Assembly: GCA_022361135.1 (NCBI GenBank)
Contig: JAKSBM010000995.1
Coordinates: 1-5,519, forward strand
Length of the DNA stretch: 5,519 nt
From: Desulfobacterales bacterium
Lineage (GTDB): Bacteria; Desulfobacterota; Desulfobacteria; Desulfobacterales; Desulfobacteraceae
Direction of reading: 5' to 3'
The translations under genes and the position numbers were made by a program. Below the pieces are notes generated by a model. That model worked only from the letters and a program-made list of their open reading frames with translations, did no database searches and was not told where the DNA came from. This document shows, one piece after another, positions 1 through 5,519 of the stretch; position 1 is the first letter of the stretch, and every line of letters starts with the position of its first letter.

Positions 1-148
1 CCCGTCCCATTCATCCTGAAGCTGCCGGGACCCTTAACGCCCGCTCCATCTCCCTCCCCCGCCGTCCCCTGGCCCGGGTGTAAGGTTCCCACGCAAAGTT
101 TTTTTGGGGGGAGGGGGGAAATGGGGCTAAATTCACGGCATGGCGGGG
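1..148. other. Region downstream of bioB, no supported gene
   Basis: This stretch follows the bioB stop codon and runs to the window edge. I see no open frame with both a credible start and a recognisable product. On the minus strand one frame stays open through most of it and ends in a TGA at 13-11, which overlaps an ATG at 14-12, but the translation is Arg/Gly-rich and resembles nothing I know. No hairpin followed by a T-run is visible in the bioB direction, so the operon may read on past the window. The T/G homopolymer tract at 99-126 is listed separately. Confidence 0.5.
99..126 (+). repeat. T7-G6-A-G6-AAAT-G4 homopolymer tract
   Basis: On the plus strand seven T are followed by six G, one A, six G, AAAT and four G. 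On the bioB transcript strand this reads as C-runs followed by A7, about 23 bases past the bioB stop. The G-rich strand could form a G-quadruplex with short tracts, and homopolymers of this kind are prone to slippage and sequencing error. It is not an intrinsic terminator for the plus strand because no stable stem precedes the T-run; I found only 3-bp pairings. Its function is unknown. Confidence 0.5.
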
Positions 149-1129
149 TTAGACCGGGCGGGCCTCCAGTCCCAGGGTGTTGAGGAGCTTCAGGTCCGCA
201 TCAAGCTGGTTTCCCTCGGTGGTCAGGTAGTTGCCGGTCATGATGCCGTTGGCGCCGGCGGCAAAGACCTGGGGGGCCAGGGGGCCCAGGTTGAGGGTGC
301 GGCCGCCGCAGACCAGGATGTCCTTGTCCGGGAGGGCATATCGCATGAGGGCGATGATCTTCAAACAGGTCAGGGGCCCAAGGGGGGCCTGGTTTTCCAT
401 GGGGGTGCCGGGGATGGGGGTGAGGAAATTCACGGGCACGGCATCCACGTCCAGGGTCTGGAGTTCCAGGGCCAGTTCCAGGACCTGGTCCAGGGTTTCT
501 CCAATGCCGAAAATCCCGCCGCAGCAGATGGTCATCCCGGCCTTCTGGGCATTGCGGATGGTCTGGATGCGTTCGTCATAGCTGTGGGTGGTGCAAATTT
601 CCGTGAAATAGCTCCGGCTGGTTTCCAGATTATGGTGGTAGCGGGTGACCCCGGCCTTGCGCAACTCCTTGAATTCCGATTCCGTCTGGATGCCCAGGGA
701 GGCGCAGATGTGGATCTGCTCGTCCCGGGCCGAGGCCGCGGCATGGGCCACCTGGCTGACTTCGTTGGGGGAGAGGCCCCGGCCGCTGGTGACCATGGAA
801 AAACGTTGCACCGGGGTTTGGGCCATGTCCTGGATTTCCTTTTCCAATTGGGTCCGGGAGCGCAGGGGATAAACCTCCACATGGGTGTCCACGAATTTGG
901 ACTGGGAGCAGAATTTGCAATCCTCGGAACAGCGGCCGGATTTGGCATTGGAGATGGCGCAGAGGTGGACCTGGTTCTGGAAAAAGTGGCGGCGGATGTA
1001 ATCGGCACCGGCCATCATGGCAAAGACCTGGGTATCCGGGGTATGGATCAGGGCGTGGTAATCGGTTTCAGCCAGGGACTTTCCCTGGATACATTGGTCG
1101 GCGAGGCGGATAAAATCAGGGGTGTTCAT
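149..1129 (-). CDS. bioB: Biotin synthase (radical SAM), Type II-like
   Basis: BioB inserts sulfur into dethiobiotin to make biotin, the last step of the pathway, in the cytoplasm. The 326-residue product has normal family length. The radical-SAM cluster motif is C67-x3-C71-x2-C74 in SGRCSEDCKFC. Other family signatures are YHHNLETS (164-171), GIFGIGET (205-212), VNFLTPIPGTP (233-243) and GNYLTT (299-304). Aligned by eye to E. coli BioB, C142 and C202 match the auxiliary-cluster cysteines C128 and C188. The E. coli C97 position is S111 and the R260 position is L272, while extra cysteines appear at C203 and C274. This fits the Type II enzymes of anaerobes, reported to carry a 4Fe-5S cluster; which cysteines act as ligands is my inference. 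The ATG at 1129 is chosen because the frame upstream of it overlaps the preceding gene. The start lies 4 bases past that gene's stop with only a weak Shine-Dalgarno, suggesting translational coupling. No other biotin gene is visible. Confidence 0.96.
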   Translation of the reverse strand: MNTPDFIRLADQCIQGKSLAETDYHALIHTPDTQVFAMMAGADYIRRHFFQNQVHLCAISNAKSGRCSEDCKFCSQSKFVDTHVEVYPLRSRTQLEKEIQDMAQTPVQRFSMVTSGRGLSPNEVSQVAHAAASARDEQIHICASLGIQTESEFKELRKAGVTRYHHNLETSRSYFTEICTTHSYDERIQTIRNAQKAGMTICCGGIFGIGETLDQVLELALELQTLDVDAVPVNFLTPIPGTPMENQAPLGPLTCLKIIALMRYALPDKDILVCGGRTLNLGPLAPQVFAAGANGIMTGNYLTTEGNQLDADLKLLNTLGLEARPV

Positions 1130-1133
1130 GGGG

Positions 1134-1541
1134 CTAAAAATCTTTCGTGTAGGGGCGGAGCATATCCTGTTCATTGGGCCGGATGGGGCGCCAGGAAATG
1201 GAATAGAGGGTTTCATTCCCCAGGCGGCGTTCCGGCTTGAGCTGGGCCACCAGGGGATGGGCATCCCACTCCACCCACAGGGTTTTGTCAATGTTTAATC
1301 CATAGTGCTGGGCAATGTTCTTTGCAAAATTATCAATGTAGTTCTTCAATGCAGTATTCATGCTGCCGTCAATCTGCAGGGATTTAAATATCACTGCCTT
1401 GGGAATGAGGGAAAGGACTTTACCCTTTTCCGGGCCCAGGCCGACGATGCGGATGCGGTAGGCGCCGGGCCACCAGGTGATGGGTTTTTCGCCGGTGTTG
1501 CTTTTTCCGTCCCATTCATGGACAAAGTCATGGAGAATCAT
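1134..1541 (-). CDS. Hypothetical protein, 135 residues
   Basis: I do not recognise this protein. It is a small soluble-looking product with no signal peptide or membrane segment. It is rich in aromatic residues, with six Trp (10, 23, 24, 89, 92, 117), and fairly basic. The first half, with segments such as WWPGAYRIRIVGLG (23-36) and VLSLIPKAVIF (42-52), looks like beta strands; residues 61-80 look helical. There is no CxxC, Walker or HxH motif. It is probably real: a strong Shine-Dalgarno (AGAGGAGGA) lies 4 bases before the ATG, the frame is closed by a TAG only 4 bases before bioB, and it sits 30 bases after the GalT-like gene. Its C-terminal 50 residues are open in a second frame that extends bioB upstream, but that extension is a shadow. 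Cotranscription with bioB is likely; a role in biotin or sulfur chemistry is speculation. Confidence 0.8.
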   Translation of the reverse strand: MILHDFVHEWDGKSNTGEKPITWWPGAYRIRIVGLGPEKGKVLSLIPKAVIFKSLQIDGSMNTALKNYIDNFAKNIAQHYGLNIDKTLWVEWDAHPLVAQLKPERRLGNETLYSISWRPIRPNEQDMLRPYTKDF

Positions 1542-1545
1542 GGGG

Positions 1546-1554
1546 TCCTCCTCT
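1546..1554 (-). promoter_or_regulatory. Strong ribosome binding site of the 135-residue gene
   Basis: The minus strand reads AGAGGAGGA followed by four C and the ATG at 1541-1539, which puts the GGAGG core 5 bases from the start codon. It is one of the best Shine-Dalgarno matches in the window. It fixes the start of the hypothetical gene and supports it being translated. It occupies the only longer gap inside the operon; I see no promoter in that 30-base gap. Confidence 0.8.
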
Positions 1555-1571
1555 GCATTGATTTCCCTGTA

Positions 1572-3191
1572 CTAGGGAGGGGTTAATGCCCTGCGGCAGG
1601 CCTGGGCAAAGTCTTCGGGATAGCAGCCGCTGATCCACCGGAGCTGGGCTTCGGAAAAGGTGGCAGGGGCATAGGGCAGTCGGGGAATAAAGGAATAGAG
1701 CAGGTGCTGGCCCGTGTTCTGTCTGTGGAATCGGCCAGACAATTCAATGCCGGTCACCAATTGGGCCCCCAGCTTTTCAAGGATCTGCACGGCAATGCGG
1801 ATGCCCTGGTCCAGGCTTTCCCGGGTGGGAGTGTCGGCCTCCAGCACATGGGCGCAGGGGGCCTTGGTCATGAGCTGGATTTCCCATTCGCTGACCTGGG
1901 CCTTGGGGGCAAAGAGCAGTATCTGGTCGTCCTCATATATAATAAGGGTGTGGGGCCGCTGGTTGTCCGGGGCATGGCCCCGGTCGGTGCGGCGGTTGTT
2001 TCGGATGGCCGAAATATAGGCGGGGAAAAAATCCCTGCCGTGGCGGTTGCGGTAATCCTGGACAAAGTCGTGGATCAGGTCGCCGCAGCCAAAGCTTTCC
2101 ATGGTGCCGCCTTGGGTGTCGGGGACCTGGGCGGGGATGAGGGCATTCTGCTGGTGGATCATCTGGTGGGAGGCATGGAGGCGGTGGCCGCTCTGGGCCG
2201 CACCAAAACCAAAATTCCATCCCCAGAGTCCGGCGGTGAAGTTGGGGGACTGGGACTGTTGGGCCAGGGTCTCCAGGATCTGGAGCCGGAGACCTTCCAA
2301 TTCATCCTTGTCCAGGGCCCTGCCCGTGGCGGGCGGGGCAATGCCCAGTTCTGCGGCCATGCGCAGGTAGAGGCGTTGGTAGTAGAGGTGGCGGATGCCC
2401 CGCATGTCCCCGGGGCTTAGATCCGATGCCCGGTACCGGACGGCGTCGTTGGCCATGTTGGAGGCAAAATGGCCCCAGGGGATATAGGAGTTTCTTCTCA
2501 GGTATTCAAAGACATGGCTGTCGTCTCCATTGTAATCCCCCACAATTTCGCTGCGGCCCTGGACACCGGGGCGCAGGACCATGGCTTCCTTGTATACATC
2601 GGGTAGGTGGGGGTTGTTCACCAGGATTTCAAAGGTCTGGTGGTCCCGGATGTCGGGGATGACCTTACCCTCCGGGGTGTGGACATGGCCCATGCCCGTG
2701 GGACGGGAGGGATCGTCTCCAAAGACCAGCCCGGCGGATTCCCGTGCCAGGAGACCGAGTTCTTCCGGATCGGTGGAGGCCTGGGCCAGGGCCAGTTTCA
2801 GGGCCGGGGGCAGGGCACGGAGGAAGTGGATTTTATTCTCCTCATCCCAGGTTTCCCTGAGTCCTTCCATGTTCTGGAGAAGGGTGCAGGGTTGGGGCCG
2901 GGGAATGGATATGGTTTCGGGCCGGGCGGCCTTGGCATCGGCCCAGGCCGTATTGATGAAGGTGGTCCCCCGGAAGGGGAAGGCATTGGCCACTTCGTAG
3001 ATGGGATCGGCACTTGGTTCTTCCACGGCCCCGGGGGGGAAGTTGATCTGGTTTTCCACGGGGGTGCCGTCGGAGAGCTCGCCCAGGCTTTGGATCTGGG
3101 TCTTTTCCCGCATATTCTCCACCCGGAAGGCAGGGCGATGGAGGCCCACCTGGAAGTCTCCGTCCGGTGTCACGCAGCTGTGAATACCCAT
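1572..3191 (-). CDS. GalT/HIT-fold-like protein with altered HxH motif
   Basis: This 539-residue cytoplasmic-looking protein probably belongs to the galactose-1-phosphate uridylyltransferase / Ap4A phosphorylase branch of the HIT superfamily; this is a by-eye fold call. A segment around 180-280 with DHQTFEILVNN (183-193) and a helical stretch with HLYYQRLYLRM (268-278) matches the layout of the first GalT half. WNFGFGAAQSG (325-335) is followed by HRLHASHQMIHQQ (336-348) where GalT has N-x-G-x2-G-x-S then HPHGQ. IIYEDDQILLFAPKAQVSEWEIQLMTK (417-443) matches the second-half strand pair ending in the Phe/Trp-x-Glu motif and Pro-Lys. The canonical His-x-His-x-Gln nucleophile motif is not present in exact form, and there are no CxxC zinc pairs. 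The N-terminal 160 residues and the C-terminal tail (LRWISGCYPEDF, 517-528) are unassigned. The ATG at 3191 has a GGAG 8 bases upstream and starts 2 bases after the cupin stop. Substrate is unknown, and it may not be a transferase. Confidence 0.85.
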   Translation of the reverse strand: MGIHSCVTPDGDFQVGLHRPAFRVENMREKTQIQSLGELSDGTPVENQINFPPGAVEEPSADPIYEVANAFPFRGTTFINTAWADAKAARPETISIPRPQPCTLLQNMEGLRETWDEENKIHFLRALPPALKLALAQASTDPEELGLLARESAGLVFGDDPSRPTGMGHVHTPEGKVIPDIRDHQTFEILVNNPHLPDVYKEAMVLRPGVQGRSEIVGDYNGDDSHVFEYLRRNSYIPWGHFASNMANDAVRYRASDLSPGDMRGIRHLYYQRLYLRMAAELGIAPPATGRALDKDELEGLRLQILETLAQQSQSPNFTAGLWGWNFGFGAAQSGHRLHASHQMIHQQNALIPAQVPDTQGGTMESFGCGDLIHDFVQDYRNRHGRDFFPAYISAIRNNRRTDRGHAPDNQRPHTLIIYEDDQILLFAPKAQVSEWEIQLMTKAPCAHVLEADTPTRESLDQGIRIAVQILEKLGAQLVTGIELSGRFHRQNTGQHLLYSFIPRLPYAPATFSEAQLRWISGCYPEDFAQACRRALTPP

Positions 3192-3193
3192 GG

Positions 3194-3544
3194 CTAAAGC
3201 TCCGGTGCCTTGGAAGGAACCAGACAGATAAAGACCAGGGGCTCGGTGCCCGGGTTTTTAAACTGGTGTTCCACATTGGGGGGAACAAATACGGCGGATC
3301 CGGCTTTGATGGGATGCCAGTCACCGTCCATGAAGACTTCTCCCTGGCCGGAATGGACAAATACTTCGTGCTCCCAGTCATGGGTGTGGCAGGGGGTGAA
3401 GCCGCCGGGGCCCATTTCAAACAGGCGCATGCAGAAATTTTTTGCCCCGTCTTCCCGGCCGATGAGAATCCGGCCGGCCACATGTTTTACGGCATCGTTA
3501 TTCATGGTAACGGGGATGATATCCTTGGCATTTACAACTTTCAT
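3194..3544 (-). CDS. Small single-domain cupin (Cupin_2-like)
   Basis: This 116-residue single beta-barrel protein has both conserved cupin motifs. Motif 1 runs from G47 to G68 and includes the metal ligands H53, H55 and E60 in CHTHDWEHE. Motif 2 runs from G82 to N97 and includes P88, H93 and N97, with Asn90 replacing the usual Gly. All four expected metal ligands (H53, H55, E60, H93) are present, so it should bind a divalent metal. Stand-alone cupins of this size act as sugar isomerases, dioxygenases, sensors or unassigned binding proteins, and sequence alone does not say which. It is the first gene of the operon, 2 bases ahead of the GalT-like gene, so a shared small-molecule (perhaps sugar or nucleotide) substrate is possible but inferred. 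The ATG at 3544 follows AAAGGAGA with an 8-base spacer from GGAG. Confidence 0.92.
   Translation of the reverse strand: MKVVNAKDIIPVTMNNDAVKHVAGRILIGREDGAKNFCMRLFEMGPGGFTPCHTHDWEHEVFVHSGQGEVFMDGDWHPIKAGSAVFVPPNVEHQFKNPGTEPLVFICLVPSKAPEL
3200..3203 (-). promoter_or_regulatory. Ribosome binding site of the GalT-like gene inside the cupin 3' end
   Basis: GGAG on the minus strand lies 8 bases before the ATG at 3191-3189. It falls within the last codons of the cupin gene, whose TAG is 3196-3194. The arrangement supports this ATG as the real start and suggests the two proteins are made from one transcript with coupled translation. Confidence 0.65.
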
Positions 3545-3551
3545 GGGGAGC

Positions 3552-3559
3552 TCTCCTTT
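3552..3559 (-). promoter_or_regulatory. Ribosome binding site of the cupin gene
   Basis: The minus strand reads AAAGGAGA, with the GGAG core 8 bases upstream of the cupin ATG at 3544-3542. It lies about 20 bases after the predicted transcription start, giving a short 5' leader of roughly 32 bases with no room for a riboswitch. Confidence 0.8.
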
Positions 3560-3574
3560 GTGGGGTCAATATGG

Positions 3575-3587
3575 ATTCTTAAAGAAT
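3575..3587. promoter_or_regulatory. 13-base palindrome over the -10, candidate operator
   Basis: ATTCTT-A-AAGAAT is a perfect 6-bp inverted repeat around one central base. It overlaps the predicted -10 hexamer (3588-3583) and the expected transcription start near 3576, the usual place for a repressor to block RNA polymerase. It is AT-rich in a GC-rich background, which could also be simple promoter composition. No matching regulator gene is in the window, and the site does not look like the BirA or BioR operators I know. Confidence 0.4.
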
Positions 3588-3611
3588 ATGGCCTGGTCTG
3601 GGCCTTGTCAA
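3583..3611 (-). promoter_or_regulatory. Sigma70-type promoter of the cupin-to-bioB operon
   Basis: On the minus strand TTGACA (3611-3606, perfect -35) is followed by a 17-base spacer and TATTCT (3588-3583, 4 of 6 matches to TATAAT). The predicted start is near 3576, about 32 bases before the cupin ATG. The -35 begins 10 bases after the stop codon of the kinase gene, so the cluster below can be transcribed independently of the kinase. The spacer contains GGCC-N7-GGCC, a weak hairpin without a T-run, so it is not read as a terminator. Confidence 0.7.
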
Positions 3612-3621
3612 TGCAGGGGTG

Positions 3622-5519
3622 TCATGGGGAGCCCTGGGCTGTGAGTACTCTGCGGATGGCCTCCCCCAGCTCCGTTCGGGATACGGGTTTGGACAGGAGG
3701 CAATTGATGCCCACGTCCCGGGCCCGCCGGGGGGTCATGCGTTGGCTGAATCCGGTGCAAACGATGATGGGGATATCCCCCCGGATTTCCCTGATTCCCA
3801 GGGATAATTCTTCCCCGGTGAGCCGGGGCATGGTCATGTCGGTGATGATGAGATCGTACCCATGGGGACGGGCCCGGACCCGGTCCAGGGCTTCCCTGGA
3901 ATTTTGGGTGCTTTCCACGGTGTAACCCAACCGTTCCAGCATCTTTTTTTCATAGTTGAGGATGGAAACCTCATCGTCCACCAGGAGGATGGTTTCCCGG
4001 CCCCGGAGGCTTTGGCCGGCTATCCTTTCATTGCTGTGGACCAGGGGCTCGGTTCCGGCGGGCAGGTAGACGGTGAAGCAGGTGCCCCGGCCGGGGCGGC
4101 TTTCCACCAGGATGTCTCCATGGTAATTGCGGATGATGCCGTGGGCAACGGAGAGGCCCAGTCCGGTGCCCCGGTCCTTGGATTTGGTGCTGAAATAGGG
4201 ATCGAATATTTTTTCCAGGGTGGCCGGGGCCATGCCGGTTCCCGTGTCCTTCACCCAAAGGCGTACATAGGGGCCGGGGGAGAGGTGGGGGGAGAGCTGC
4301 CAATGGTCCAGCTGGAAGTGGTCCAGCCCCACGGTGAGTCTGCCCCCCCGTTCCTGCATGGCCTGGTAGGCATTGGTGACCAGGTTCATCAGGACCTGGT
4401 GGATTTGGGTGGGATCGGCCAGGATGGTTTGGTCCGGGTGGGAGATCTCCCTGCGGACGGCAATGGTGGCGGGCAGGGTGGAGCGGATGAGCTGGGTGAC
4501 CTCTTCCATTATTTTTCCAGGTGCTATGGGCCGGACTTCCTGTTCACCCCTCCGGCTGAAGCTGAGGATTTGTTTCACCAGGCTCCGGGCTCTCAAGGCC
4601 CCGTTGAGGATTTCCCCAGCATATTCTCCGGTGTCGCTTTCCTTGGGCAGATCCTCCACCAAAAGCTCGGCAAAGCCCAGGATGGGCAGGAGGATATTGT
4701 TGAAGTCATGGGCAATGCCCCCGGCCAGGACTCCGATGGCTTCGTTTTTTTGGAGCTGGAGCATGGTTTTGGACATCTGGCTGCGTTCGGTTTCATAGGC
4801 CTGGCGGTGGAGGGCCAGGCCAAAGATTTCCGCCAGGCGCTGGATGGAAATCAGATCCCGTTCCGTATAGGGGCGGGGGGCGTTGGCCAGGGAAATCAGT
4901 CCCAGGGTTTTATCCCCAATGGCCACGGGAACGGCCATGTAATTGGTCAGGGGGGTGGTACAGGAGGGGGGAAGATCCATGGCGTTGGTTTCGGGGGCAT
5001 GGGTGAAAAATCCCCGGCCCTCTTCCAGGGCCCGGGCCCACACCGGCGCCCGGACCGCCGGGGCAAAGGGTCTCCCCGGGGGAATGAGGTGGCATTGTGG
5101 TCCACAGGCCGTGGCCAGGGTGGGGGTGAGGGTCTTGATCTGGTTTTTCTCCAGGGTGGCCACAAATCCATGGGGGCTCTGGGTGATTTTCCGGGCAAAA
5201 TCCAGGGTCAGGGCGGAGAGTTTGTTGATGTCGTGGAGTTCCGAGAGCATTTCCCGGGAAAGGCCGGCCATGGCCTTATTCAGCTCCAATTCTCCCTGGA
5301 GCAGCTCCTCGGCGGCCCGCTGGGCCGTCACATCCTGGAATACGCAATGGGCCCGCTGAAATTCCCCCCGTTGATTCTGCCCCACCTTGCCGTGGAGGCA
5401 GACCCGCAGGGGGGGCTGGTTTTTGCACTTCATTTCCACCTCAATGCAGGGGAGGTCGCCCGTGGTTTTGAGTTGGGGAAATTGGCTTTCAAAGACCCCA
5501 TGCCAACGGGGCAGGAGGA
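3622..5519 (-). CDS. Hybrid sensor histidine kinase (PAS-GAF-HisKA-HATPase-REC), 5' partial
   Basis: The frame is open to the window edge, so the start lies outside. A GTG at 5439 could be read as a start, but the 26 codons before it continue a PAS domain, so I reject it. Residues are counted over the 631 visible. The end of a PAS domain covers about 1-68, closing in VFQDVTAQRAAEELL. A GAF-like domain spans about 85-240. HisKA has the H-box AHDFNN with phospho-acceptor H270 (codon 4710-4708). HATPase has the N-box around N378/N382, DTGTGM from D424, FDPYFSTK and GTGLGLS from G450. A C-terminal receiver from about 508 has acidic D514/D515, phospho-Asp D560 (3840-3838), T588 and K610. All catalytic residues are intact. 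The HDFNN box is typical of HPK4-type kinases. The visible part has no membrane segment; input is probably cytosolic, via PAS/GAF ligands that cannot be named. A phosphotransfer or output partner is not in view. The gene ends 77 bases before the cupin. Confidence 0.95.
   Translation of the reverse strand, partial: LLPRWHGVFESQFPQLKTTGDLPCIEVEMKCKNQPPLRVCLHGKVGQNQRGEFQRAHCVFQDVTAQRAAEELLQGELELNKAMAGLSREMLSELHDINKLSALTLDFARKITQSPHGFVATLEKNQIKTLTPTLATACGPQCHLIPPGRPFAPAVRAPVWARALEEGRGFFTHAPETNAMDLPPSCTTPLTNYMAVPVAIGDKTLGLISLANAPRPYTERDLISIQRLAEIFGLALHRQAYETERSQMSKTMLQLQKNEAIGVLAGGIAHDFNNILLPILGFAELLVEDLPKESDTGEYAGEILNGALRARSLVKQILSFSRRGEQEVRPIAPGKIMEEVTQLIRSTLPATIAVRREISHPDQTILADPTQIHQVLMNLVTNAYQAMQERGGRLTVGLDHFQLDHWQLSPHLSPGPYVRLWVKDTGTGMAPATLEKIFDPYFSTKSKDRGTGLGLSVAHGIIRNYHGDILVESRPGRGTCFTVYLPAGTEPLVHSNERIAGQSLRGRETILLVDDEVSILNYEKKMLERLGYTVESTQNSREALDRVRARPHGYDLIITDMTMPRLTGEELSLGIREIRGDIPIIVCTGFSQRMTPRRARDVGINCLLSKPVSRTELGEAIRRVLTAQGSP

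Noticed and set aside
12..48. Twelve-codon minus-strand frame ending in a TGA that overlaps an ATG
   Set aside because: Too short to support; the purine-rich sequence before its ATG is part of a general G-rich run, and nothing is known of the gene beyond the window edge.
140..1240. Long plus-strand open frame of 366 codons opposite bioB
   Set aside because: It is the antisense shadow of bioB, whose many conserved motifs settle the coding strand. The translation is Gly/Ala/Val-rich and low in complexity, as expected from the codon bias of the opposite strand.
1130..1291. N-terminal extension of bioB to an ATG at 1291
   Set aside because: The added 54 residues overlap the 135-residue gene in another frame, are Pro/Ser/Trp-rich, and do not belong to the BioB family. 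The ATG at 1129 gives the usual length.
1507..1519. 13-base exact direct repeat with positions 2-14
   Set aside because: The second copy encodes HEWDG in the 135-residue protein; the first has no matching coding context, with a stop just upstream in that frame. In a skewed composition a single 13-base match in 5.5 kb is compatible with chance.
1564..1578. Small inverted repeat TCCCT-N5-AGGGA at the end of the GalT-like gene
   Set aside because: A 5-bp stem without a following T-run, and the next gene starts only 30 bases downstream; not convincing as a terminator.
1704..2420. Plus-strand open frame of 238 codons opposite the GalT-like gene
   Set aside because: Antisense shadow with Gly/Val/Leu-rich composition and no motif; the minus-strand frame is longer, has a ribosome binding site and fits the operon.
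3167..3925. Plus-strand open frame of 252 codons spanning the cupin and the kinase 3' end
   Set aside because: It crosses two well-supported minus-strand genes and the promoter gap and shows no recognisable domain.
5437..5439. GTG start for the sensor kinase at 5439
   Set aside because: The frame stays open to the window edge, and the codons before it continue a PAS domain, so this is an internal valine codon of a 5'-truncated gene.

Overview
The window is GC-rich bacterial DNA with every supported gene on the minus strand, so transcription runs from high to low coordinates. The biotin synthase has the residue pattern I associate with the anaerobe-type (Type II) enzyme. Together with a PAS-GAF hybrid sensor kinase and strong Shine-Dalgarno sequences, this suggests an obligately anaerobic, Desulfobacterota-like bacterium. 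That placement is an inference from gene style, not from a marker gene.

Layout in transcription order. At 5519-3622 is the 3' part of a large hybrid sensor histidine kinase (PAS end, GAF, HisKA, HATPase, C-terminal receiver); its start lies beyond the window. A 77-base gap (3545-3621) holds a good sigma70-type promoter (TTGACA, 17-base spacer, TATTCT) with a 13-base palindrome over the -10. Next comes a tight four-gene cluster: a small cupin (3544-3194), a 539-residue protein resembling the galactose-1-phosphate uridylyltransferase / HIT fold but with an altered catalytic histidine motif (3191-1572), an unrecognised 135-residue protein (1541-1134), and biotin synthase BioB (1129-149). Gaps inside the cluster are 2, 30 and 4 bases, so it reads as one operon from the promoter near 3611-3583. 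The last 148 bases (1-148) hold no supported gene and no convincing terminator, only a notable T7-G6-A-G6 tract.

How the genes work together: BioB makes biotin from dethiobiotin, but no other biotin gene is visible. The three genes ahead of it (cupin, GalT-like, unknown) have no known link to biotin. Either they form an undescribed module that shares a transcript with bioB, or bioB simply sits at the end of an unrelated operon. The kinase is probably a separate transcription unit with its partner outside the window. The points most worth following are the Type II-like BioB cluster ligands, the altered GalT-like motif, and the promoter/palindrome.
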